From contig VZRN01004248.1 in NCBI GenBank assembly GCA_013397935.1, forward strand, positions 2,107,103 to 2,171,102: a stretch of DNA of 64,000 bases, given 5' to 3'. Numbering within the stretch: position 1 is the first letter of the stretch; each line of letters starts with the position of its first letter. The position numbers and the translations under genes are program-made. The notes under the pieces were generated by a model. It did no database searches. It saw only the letters and a program-made list of their open reading frames with translations, and had not been told where the DNA came from. Of this stretch, positions 12,891 through 22,600 are shown one piece after another. Source of the DNA: Dasyornis broadbenti. Taxonomy: Eukaryota; Chordata; Aves; Passeriformes; Dasyornithidae.

Positions 12891-12952
12891 TTCATTTGAG
12901 GAAAGTAACTTCCATATCCACCGGGAGGGGTGTTTGATATATGTCCATTCAT
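12891..12952 (-). CDS. EPS8: EPS8 first coding exon (residues 1-20 and two bases of codon 21)
   Basis: Read on the minus strand from 12952, the ORF begins MNGHISN and ends PQM plus AA, followed by the donor gtaagg. The MNGHISN start is characteristic of EPS8. The middle of this stretch (TPPGGYGSYF) differs from the human leader as I recall it, as expected for a disordered N-terminus. The Met choice is well supported: an in-frame TAA lies five codons upstream, the -3 base is A, and the downstream frame is continuous through all later exons. The exon ends in phase 2 and joins the 11817 exon to complete an Asn codon. The leader has no signal peptide or membrane segment, as expected for a cytosolic adaptor. 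Confidence 0.93.
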
Positions 12953-12981
12953 TCTTGTTGTCACTTACTGGGAGAAACGAC
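12953..12981 (-). other. EPS8: EPS8 5' UTR part of the first coding exon
   Basis: Upstream of the ATG on the minus strand there are two possible acceptors. One is after a C/T-rich stretch ending cttttcccag, giving an exon edge at 12981. The other is after tttctcccag, giving an edge at 12967. The outer site has the better polypyrimidine tract and is my choice. Either way the exon includes the in-frame TAA before the start codon, so the 5' UTR must be joined from at least one further upstream exon that I could not identify. Confidence 0.6.
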
Positions 12982-13780
12982 CTGGGAAAAGAAACAACAG
13001 CGCATGAATCGAAGTCTCTTAAAAGATGAAGGTTTAACACGAACCTAATGAGAAAATTATGGTTGAAACGGGAATGAAATTGCATCAACAAGCTCAATCA
13101 TTATTAACTGCGTCCCGGGGAAGCCTCAAAGACCCGTTATGGAGCTTCCCCCAGTTGCAATTTGATAGTTATCACTTCAAATAATTTATAATTGAGTGAC
13201 TAAAGCTATTATTTGCGATACAATGGTCTTTAGGAACAGCTTTAGAAATAAAAGGCTCACTAAACAAAGAACAACATCTACTGCAGAAGCGAACGGGATG
13301 TTCCGAATGGCGACTTTATCAGTCAAGCATGCTCGATTTCAGCCCTCAGTTCGTTACTTTCAAAGGAAACTTTTGAAATGACCTTTTAATACATATTCCA
13401 TGAAACATATCAGCTGAATTGTTAGAAAGACGCATTATCAAAACAAAACACAATTGTTAGCACAGAAGGAAGCTTGCTCAGCTATTTGGGTACTTAAGAA
13501 AACTCTGGGTTTCTGGTGTTGTTTGGGTTTTTTTTCTTCATCAAAAGACAACCAAAATCCCTGCTAAGCTCTAAATTCTGGCAGTTCAAGGGACGTACGA
13601 GCTGCTGGTGTTCTGCGCTGAGAGCACGGTTTTTAGACCTTTCTGAGGAGCCCCTGGCATCTCCTGCCTCAGATGCAGTCAGTAAAACTAACTGGAACTG
13701 AGGTGCATTTCACATGCCAGGTGAAACCCTGCGGAAGGGAGGCGCTGCTTGTAGTGGGCACCCAATCAGTAATTTGGCTT

Positions 13781-13820
13781 AGTGTATGTATGTGTGTGTA
13801 TGTGTGTATATACAGATATA
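13781..13820. repeat. (TG)n/(TATG)n microsatellite
   Basis: Alternating TG and TATG units run into TATATA. The tract is short and imperfect. Confidence 0.8.
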
Positions 13821-14868
13821 ATTCTTTTTCGTTTATTTAATTTTCTTTGAAGTCTTTGACAGCTCCTCGCAAAACCTCTGGAGTGAAACAAGCCCCTTTT
13901 CCTTTGATTGCCTCACAAACACATCACATATCCAACCTGGCTGCCTTCTTGGCTGCTCTAAAACTCTTTTCATGGAGTGCAGTCCTCAGCAGCTGTCTCC
14001 ACATCACTGCCCGCGCCGCGTGCTGCTCAATTCATCAGCAATTACAGCCTTTGGGGAGGCGTCCTGAAATTGTCCCGTGCCTTGAAAGGCTACAACCATT
14101 CATTTTGTCAGCAGAAGTTGCCAGCTCACTGTGCACTCCCTGTTCTGAGTGCTCCTCTCCAGCCCTGGCTGTCACCGAGCTCCTCAGCACTTCCTGTCAG
14201 CTTTTAATTCTGATTATCTGCAACCACGCTCAGTTTCTGCCCTGCTCAACGCTTTCCCCTGGGATCAGCTTCCCAAGAGTGATCAGATCCCAAACACACA
14301 AATTATCCCCATTGCTCTTTGGTGTCCCCACTCTACTTTCCATTGTTTAAAACAGCACTTTTTATTTAATAATGCTGTTTGCCACAATCTTTTGTGATTT
14401 GCAGTCTTTCTCATAGCTCTATTTATAACAAATTCTGCAACGGTCTGCCTTAAAGTGAGATCGGGGGGGGAAAAAAACCAAAAAACCCCTGGTTTAAAAC
14501 TCTCTCAGAATAATTCTACTGCTCTGACATCTTAATCTGACAAATACTTGGTTTGTATTTGTATTCACTCAATTTTATGGAAGTGGTGAAACAGAATTTT
14601 AAGTGGAAGGAATGTAATATATTAGAATTTGAAGCTTCAGCCTTTGAAGTCAGCATGACACACTGGGTTTTAAAGCAGCAAGGAAGCTGAGCAGCAGATT
14701 TTCACACTGGGGAAAGAACACACATCTCATGACTAAATACTTGCCCACTGTAAGACCTAACACCACTGATACACAAAAAGCTTCAGAATTATATTTTGAA
14801 TGAAGATATAATGAAAATCTGAAGTCAAAAATGTTGACTATTTCCAAAAAAAAAAGAAAAAAAAAAAA

Positions 14869-15831
14869 NNNNNNNNNNNNNNNNNNNNNNNNNNNNNNNN
14901 NNNNNNNNNNNNNNNNNNNNNNNNNNNNNNNNNNNNNNNNNNNNNNNNNNNNNNNNNNNNNNNNNNNNNNNNNNNNNNNNNNNNNNNNNNNNNNNNNNNN
15001 NNNNNNNNNNNNNNNNNNNNNNNNNNNNNNNNNNNNNNNNNNNNNNNNNNNNNNNNNNNNNNNNNNNNNNNNNNNNNNNNNNNNNNNNNNNNNNNNNNNN
15101 NNNNNNNNNNNNNNNNNNNNNNNNNNNNNNNNNNNNNNNNNNNNNNNNNNNNNNNNNNNNNNNNNNNNNNNNNNNNNNNNNNNNNNNNNNNNNNNNNNNN
15201 NNNNNNNNNNNNNNNNNNNNNNNNNNNNNNNNNNNNNNNNNNNNNNNNNNNNNNNNNNNNNNNNNNNNNNNNNNNNNNNNNNNNNNNNNNNNNNNNNNNN
15301 NNNNNNNNNNNNNNNNNNNNNNNNNNNNNNNNNNNNNNNNNNNNNNNNNNNNNNNNNNNNNNNNNNNNNNNNNNNNNNNNNNNNNNNNNNNNNNNNNNNN
15401 NNNNNNNNNNNNNNNNNNNNNNNNNNNNNNNNNNNNNNNNNNNNNNNNNNNNNNNNNNNNNNNNNNNNNNNNNNNNNNNNNNNNNNNNNNNNNNNNNNNN
15501 NNNNNNNNNNNNNNNNNNNNNNNNNNNNNNNNNNNNNNNNNNNNNNNNNNNNNNNNNNNNNNNNNNNNNNNNNNNNNNNNNNNNNNNNNNNNNNNNNNNN
15601 NNNNNNNNNNNNNNNNNNNNNNNNNNNNNNNNNNNNNNNNNNNNNNNNNNNNNNNNNNNNNNNNNNNNNNNNNNNNNNNNNNNNNNNNNNNNNNNNNNNN
15701 NNNNNNNNNNNNNNNNNNNNNNNNNNNNNNNNNNNNNNNNNNNNNNNNNNNNNNNNNNNNNNNNNNNNNNNNNNNNNNNNNNNNNNNNNNNNNNNNNNNN
15801 NNNNNNNNNNNNNNNNNNNNNNNNNNNNNNN
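14869..15831. other. assembly gap, 963 Ns
   Basis: A run of N. The left side ends in ten A, one G and twelve A. The right side begins ggaaaagagc and soon enters a run of 25 A at 15851-15875. Apparent open frames that cross the gap are artefacts. Confidence 0.99.
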
Positions 15832-17331
15832 GGAAAAGAGCAAAGAAAACAAAAAAAAAAAAAAAAAAAAAAAAAGAAAATCATGCCTGCTTTGAGAAAG
15901 AAATATTTGAAACCAGGAAAACAAAGTAAGATTTCAAGAGGAAAAAAACCCAAGAAAATAGATGCAATAATAATTACAAACATGGCAAATATCAAGGTAT
16001 ATTAAAATAATATATAGTTAAAAGCAGTAAAAATAGTTATAAATATTATATTTTGAAATACAAAAATCCCCACTAAATTATCTCAACAACAACAAAAAAA
16101 GCCACCCAGGACTTCACTGCTGCTGTCCAGCATGGCCATTAGCACTGATTACACTGCACTGGAGTTTATGCAAATCTGCCCCGGGCTGCACCCCGTGTTC
16201 AGTGCTGGATGCAGGGTTGGCTAAGTGGGGTCCTGCTACAGCAACCTGGGCGTGGGGAGGAAAGGACTGCATGTGTCTGCCTCTCCTCCACGGATTTCGC
16301 TCCTCACAGAAAGCTGAACTCAACGCCAGAACACGATTTACCTGTTTGGGTGAGGAGTCAGGGGCATTTCAAGCAACTGAAGACGGTGACAGACAAAAAC
16401 CAGAACTCCGTGCAGGCAGGGGACGATGACAAAGCCCAGAGTGGCCGGGAGGGATCTGCGAGTGCATTCACATCCTTCTCCACAGGGCAGTGCAGCAGAC
16501 AAGCTTGATCAATGCTGTTTTCTCCAGTTTCAGAAAGTATTTTAGTTTTCACAGCCACTTTCTGAAATCTAATATTCTACCCTCAGTCCTTCACCAAGAA
16601 GGAGTGTGCTAAATTCATTAGCAGTGTTCCTTTCAGCAGGAGGGATAGGACAAATTTGTTAAGAAAATTTGTTGTCATCATTACCAACCAAAGTAGAAGA
16701 CAATCTATTAATGCAAGACCTGTCCTCAGAACTATAATTGCGAGCTAAAAGAGAAGTTTTGCACTGGAAAAACGAACGGGATAAAAAATGCCCTGGAAGT
16801 CTTCTTTTTCCTGCTACGATATTTTCCAGGGATTCACTGTTGAGGAAATATTCTAACAATACCATTCAGGCAGCTGCCTTTTATTTTGAGGAAGGGGAGA
16901 AACACGAAGAGCAACAGGAAGAACTGCATGAATAAATCTCAAATAGATCATGTTCAGACTCAGCCCTCATTACTGCCCCACTAATAAAGACCCTGCTTGA
17001 AAACAAGCTCCTATTCTGGCATGGCAACCTATTTCCATCCCTTTCTCTCAGGTCTGGGCCATGATTTATAATTAACCATATTGAAAGAAAATAAAACAGC
17101 TTCGCAGATACAAAAGCTTCAAAGCCTTAAAATCCCCATTGCGACAAAGGAACGTTAATAAATATGCCAAGCACTGAAGCCACCACTCACTGCTATTTTT
17201 AATTAGAGAATTAAGCACCTCATCTGAAGCAACGTGAGTATTAATTACCAAAGAGCAAGACCATTATGCAGTCCTTGCAGAATGTATCACCACAGTTGGA
17301 ATTTCTTGTAGAAAAGAAAAGAGAAAGGGTT

Positions 17332-17420
17332 ACAAAACACAACAACAACATCAAAAAAACAAAACAACGACAAAAAACAAACAAACAACAACAACAAAAC
17401 CAAAAACCCAAACAAAAAGC
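17332..17420. repeat. AAC/AAAC-rich low-complexity tract
   Basis: Units of CAA, CAAA and CAAAAA alternate almost without T for about 90 bp. Confidence 0.85.
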
Positions 17421-17697
17421 TTTCCACACATACAGAGCAGCCCAAAGAGGAAGGTGTCTATGGCATATGAAGGAATTTGCACAGGGAAGTGGAAAAAAGG
17501 GATTATAATATACAAAAAAATCAGTATTTTTGGTGAGTCTACCTCAAGCAGAGTAATGAGCTGGCAGCAGATCCTATTTTTACTCGTAAATCCCAATTCC
17601 AACATGGCTGCAACAACACACTCAGTATCTCCATCTGAAGAGACACACACAAAAACTTCTCCTGCTTTGAGTTTTTGGTGGGTTTGTTTGCCTTTCC

Positions 17698-17717
17698 TTT
17701 TTTTTTTTTTTTTTTTT
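17698..17717. repeat. poly-T run (20)
   Basis: Twenty consecutive T followed by AATTTTAATTTTTTAA. Read on the minus strand, it is an A-run. Confidence 0.9.
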
Positions 17718-19179
17718 AATTTTAATTTTTTAATGAAACCAAAACCTGACAAACCGAAACTGCCTTGGAACTACTGACTGCTGAATTCTGCTGACCTAGC
17801 ACAGAAACCACAGCTGTATTTCCCTTCTCCATACTCTCTGATCCTTTTTTTTCATTATTTCCTTTTATTCTTTGCTACATCACACTTCAAATAACGTCAC
17901 TGGATTTCAAAGAGGGCACTCCAGAGATTAATTTGAAAGCCAGTTTGCAGTGCACAGGCAACAAGCCATCGCTTTAGAAATGCAAACTTCTAAAAAACTC
18001 CTAAAGTACATAAAGATTAGTAAGACAATGTCTTTAGGTGGTGTCTGTTGGTTTAGAAAAGGTTTTCCTCTCATTCTGCCCCAAAATTGAAAGAACTTCC
18101 AGCATAGCCAAAATACTGCTGCAGGTTGCCCAAATGGAACTGGCTTAGCCACCTGCCCACATTTATTTTCAAGTTAATGAATGTGTCATGACACAGGGAC
18201 AATATTAAACCTGGCGTGGTGCAGTTCATAACAAAAGCTGGACTGAAACCGTGCGATGACACACTCCGAGCAGCCTGTAAAAATGAACGTGAAGGAGGAG
18301 GAGGGGAAAAAAAGACAGGAACACTCATCAATACCTCGCTAATTTGGTTCAGTGGAAATGGGGCAAGATTTAATTTTTGTTTTCAGAAATTTGCTCTCTT
18401 CAGTTTTTGATCAGCTACTCACGTAGAGAACCAGTTTCTATGTCTGCAGCAGGTGACAATCCAGAATTAAACACAACAAACAAAGCAGAGCAGGACCAAC
18501 ATCCACTGGCTTCCTGATCCTCTGAAACTCCAAACCGTTTTGAGCCACCCACTGATGGCATTCCTTGCTGATACAGCTTTGTTTGTGAAATCTTCAGCAG
18601 AGAACTGGATGTTTTCATTAAAACTTACCCCTTTATGGAGGAATCTGCCCTTATTTCACAGGAAACTCTGGGGCCTACACAAACTACTTTGTCTTGAGTC
18701 CGTGGGGGAACCTGCTGCTCCTGAGCTGCCATCAGATCACTCCCTCTTGTATTTCTCATCAATAACAGGAGACTTCATAAGAAGAGGCCTGTCCACAGTG
18801 TCCTCATGGTAAGGTAACAATAAACCCACAGAGACTCAGAAAATAAGGCACAAGAGAGAAAATGCAGGGAAAAGCAAATTAATTTTAAAATGAAATTGGA
18901 GGGTAAGTTGCACTATAAGCTATTTTGAGTCCTAGCAGCAGCACTCACTGACTTTTACAAACCCTGTTCGATTTTCCTGTCTATGAAAAAAAAGAACCCG
19001 TAACACCATCACTGAACCAATTTAATATACTGTAAAAAAATACAATTATTGTGTCGTCGCTGAAAAATATGCACTGGGAAAAAATATTTTTCAAAGGAAA
19101 ATGACTTCTTACTTTTCCCCTTTCTACTCGAAATACTTCCTTGACACCAGCCAGGTAATCCAAAATCATTTTGTACTCC

Positions 19180-19640
19180 ACAGCAGAGCAGAGACTGGAG
19201 AAGAGCTGTGGGACTGGTTTGCCTGCACAGAGGAGTGAAGTCCAACGCCAGGAGCTCTCTGTCCTGCAGAATTTCCCTGACGGTTTTCCCTTCTGAACCG
19301 GGAATCTGGAACAACGACCTCCAAGGACAGCTCGCCCTCACCTGAGGTTCGAAACAGGCCCGTGACTGCCACGGATGCTCGACCTTGGCCGTGCTCTGAG
19401 CCCTCAGCACTTTCAGCAGCAATAGCTCATCTCTGGTGGGGTCACCAAAAACACCCGAGCACCAGCTGCTGTTTGCACGAACGCACACGCAACCCAGAGA
19501 GGACGGACTGCGATTCGGCGAACGCACAAAGGGCACAACCTCCAGCAGCCGAGCACGGGACATCCGTCCCCATCGGGGCTGCAATTATTCAGCACAAAGC
19601 GAGCCAAGAGTGAAAGAGCTCCCCGGACTGAAGTCCCACC
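19180..19640 (-). promoter_or_regulatory. CpG-enriched block, candidate alternative EPS8 promoter or first exon
   Basis: About 20 CpGs occur between 19341 and 19640 (counted by eye) at GC content near 55-60%, in strongly AT-rich surroundings. On the minus strand a good donor (CTCAG followed by gtgagg) falls at 19342/19341, so a non-coding first exon ending at 19342 is conceivable. The longest gap-free open frame in the window (191 codons, 19584-19009 minus) overlaps it. Its translation resembles nothing I know, and open frames are expected by chance in GC-rich sequence. I see no TATA box. Confidence 0.25.
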
Positions 19641-22600
19641 CTGCCACGCTATTTGCAGTGCCCTTATGTAACTCAGCGATTGCTTCCTGGAAGAAAATGG
19701 GCTGAACAGTAGCGGATCCCACAGTCTGTGGGAAGGAGACAGATCTAAGCTTTTGGCGTTTCGTGTTTCTGATTTTCTGGCTGCAATCATCGATGTTTTC
19801 GCTGTACAGGTACAATTTTCTCATCCATTAATCTGGACCAAGCCCTTCCTCGATGTGCATTTCCATTTTAGGGACATGTATTCAGCTACTGTCATATTTT
19901 TGATGTTTTGTTTTGTTTTAAATTACCTGAATCAAATGCATAAATATGATTTTTTTTTTTTCCAAATCAATTCCCAAATTCACATTTTCAAAAGCAGTCA
20001 CTGCTGTGAATGCCCAGGCTTGGCAAGTTTACAGGCTTGACTTTCAGAAGTAAAAGCATTTATACTTATAATTTTAATGCCTTTACAATCACATACTAGG
20101 TTTCTAGCAAACATCCAGTGATTCAGACTGACAAAATCACAAAGCTTTATAAAAGATAAATTATAATCAGTGCACAATGTTTTTGGCTCCATTTCCCTCA
20201 AATTATGGCATTTAAATTTTCCCGTATCACAAGAAAATTTTCCCCAGGAGTTTGTCATTGATGGTCACCAAGCCAAATTTAACAAACTGTCACTAGAAAG
20301 GGATTTTGAAATGCTACAACCAACGTAAAATTTTCATAAAACTGATGTCAGATAGTCTGGGGCAGACGCCCAAGATACCCTAACCCAGGAAAGCTCAGGA
20401 ATTGTACTTTTTGGGAAGCTCTCACAGGTTTTGAAGGAAGCTTTCACAAACCTTTCCGAAGCTGAATTTGTTGTTCTTCGACTGGTGCTTTTACTAGAAA
20501 TAAAACGTGTGTGAAATCAGTGTGGGTGGGAAGGTGGAAGGGTGGAAAAGAGGGAGGGAAGGAGCTGAAAAGCCACGTGAGGTGATGCTTTTTGATCCTT
20601 CCCTGGCTGGAGGAGTGACAGGAGAGGCTGGAGAAACTCCATTCACTCCCAACCACTACAGGAGTTGCTCTAGAGATGATTCTTGTGATCTTAACATGAC
20701 TTAGGAAGTGCTCATCTTAAACCTTTCTTCAGGCTACCCTCCCACAGACCTAGGAAAGATTGGACAATTGGGTTTTTATCCTTCAAGTGGATCCATCAGT
20801 TCATGGCGACCTTGCACCAATGACACTCCCTGGAGATCCTGCCGCTCCAGGAGCTCACTGAATGCTGTGAGCCCACAGCAAAGTGAGCTGCAGCTCCAGG
20901 CTGCAATGGGAACAATTACCCGCGGAGCCAATCCTTACAGCAATGAATGTGATCTTAAAAACGATTTTCCATAACGCCCTTGTCCTCCTGGCTACACCCA
21001 TGTGGCCAGAAAACATCAGAGCCCTGCAGAAGATGCTGGAGAGAAGGGATCCATAGAAAACGTTTGAGGAACGAAGCTACAAACAATATAAACTGAGCTT
21101 TCTCCCACAATGTAGGCACCTAAGGAATGATGAGCTTTATTATGAAACTACAGCAGCTCCTCCAGTGATTACGTTCTGTTTACAGAGCTCTGAGCTGCCT
21201 AAACTAGAATACGCTTTCTATCCTGTGAGGTTGAGAAGTGTATTTTCCCCTTTTCCAGAAGGCACACCAGATAAACTTTAAACTCGTACCCAGTTTCAAA
21301 GGAAAAATATTTGTCCTACACAAAGGCTCTATTCAGCGTCCCTGTTTTTACTGCAGTAAGAAAAATAGCTGTGCCCTGGATAATTTGTTCATGTATGCCA
21401 ATAAAAGCACATTGGATTACAGCCAGCACTTCTAGCAAGCTCCCAAAGACTTCTGAAGTCCTATGAAAAGCAGAACTTCTTTTTTTTCTCTACTTACCCT
21501 TTTTCTATTTGCCATTCCCAGAATTTGGTCCTTGCTTCCATTACATTTGCCTTTATGTTACTGTGAGAAGCAACTTAAAGAAAAAAATAAGACTGAAGAA
21601 TAAACCCAAAGTTTTTAAAGAATCCCTTTTATGAAAAAGAGCTTTCAGATGCCTTCACACAATGTTTCAAATGTTAAGCAAGTCTGTTTTAAACTCCACG
21701 CTATTTAAAAATTAAAAAAGACACTAAAGTATGTTCATATTTTAGACATGAAACATATAAAGAATTAAGGAATATACATAAATACTTTGATTTCTATGCT
21801 TTCATGCAGGAATCTGATCAAGAAACTTGCTGCTTAACTAGGGCAGGTCTGTGACAGATCCAGGGTAGAAAAGAGCTTGGACCAAATTATGGGGAAGTTA
21901 TTCAGATCATCGTCTGTGCTTCCCCAAAACTCAATGCTCTTTGAAACAGCTTCCCAAACAATCACAGAAATGGGGCTGAAAAGGAAGGAAATCATCTCAC
22001 ATCCTTAAGGCAGGAGCAACTGTGCCGAGGTAATTCCCAAAAAGCAGTGCTTCCCAACCTCTCCCTTGGGCCTCTAGTGAGGGACGCTGTAAAACCAGCG
22101 TGGGGAAACCCAGGCTGTCATCAGCCTTACTCTGAAGCTTTGCTCAGTAAATAACCTAAATCCTTGTTGCAATATAAACTCACTCCACACCGCTTTTTCC
22201 CACAACATACCCTCAAAATACATTAGACTCTTCCTTTTATAAAAAGGGGGGGAAAGGTAACAACGTGCATGGAATCAGTGTTCAAGCAGGCTTGTAAAAA
22301 TCTCAGTCTGTTTGACCAAGAAGAGCTGCCTTGCTGCTGCCTCCTCTCTCTTCCATCACGTATCACTCACACCAACACAGCCACAGGCCCACGAGGATGC
22401 TGGCCCATGCCTATCAGCTCATGTTTTTCCAGCCAGGCAGTCCAAAGTAAGCAGATGTCAACTTCTATTTTCCCTCAGGAGCCCTCGAGGCAAGTTTCAG
22501 GGGGAACAATATTGCAGTTACTTCATCTATGTATTATCTTTCATTATCTCAGTGTTTTTCTAAACCATATCCCTTTGCTTCTTGAACTTTGCATAACCTC

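Larger units (their letters stand above)
1..12981 (-). other. EPS8: EPS8 gene, 5' coding part (partial; continues left of the window)
   Basis: Six minus-strand exons splice in one open frame. Their translation follows the N-terminus of vertebrate EPS8 from the initiator Met to about residue 200 (the human protein is roughly 820 residues, recalled, not searched). EPS8 is a cytoplasmic actin-regulating adaptor. From family knowledge, it is a substrate of EGF receptor signalling, forms a Rac-activating complex with ABI1 and SOS1, and caps and bundles actin filaments, including in stereocilia and microvilli. Only the leader and PTB domain are encoded here. Introns between the coding exons are 1073, 5933, 1907, 208 and 2233 bp, all GT-AG. 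Splice phases match on both sides of every junction, and no stop or frameshift is seen. The paralogues EPS8L1-L3 are less likely because residue identity to EPS8 is very high in the PTB exons. From human synteny I would expect PTPRO beyond the left side and STRAP beyond the right; neither is visible here. Confidence 0.95.
12982..19179. other. non-coding: probable EPS8 first-intron or 5' region, proximal part
   Basis: No coding exon recognised. Content: a TG-rich simple repeat (13781-13820), an assembly gap (14869-15831) between A-runs, an AAC/AAAC-rich tract (17332-17420) and a run of 20 T (17698-17717). Assignment to the EPS8 first intron is inference from position upstream of the first coding exon. 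Confidence 0.6.

Noticed and set aside
13847..14350. 167-codon plus-strand open frame upstream of EPS8
   Set aside because: Leu/Ser/Cys-rich chance translation of a pyrimidine-rich stretch; no recognisable motif and a second overlapping frame of similar quality.
14650..15995. Open frames of 354-424 codons on both strands
   Set aside because: They consist mainly of undetermined residues because they cross the N gap; the real flanking residues are poly-Phe or poly-Lys from A/T-runs.
19009..19584. 191-codon minus-strand open frame, the longest without a gap
   Set aside because: No recognisable domain, Cys/Ser/Arg-rich composition typical of chance frames in GC-rich DNA, and the 3' half runs into A/T-rich sequence.
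21961..22025. CR1-like 'aatcacagaaatggggctgaaaagg..atcatctcac'
   Set aside because: Too degenerate to separate from chance without a profile search.
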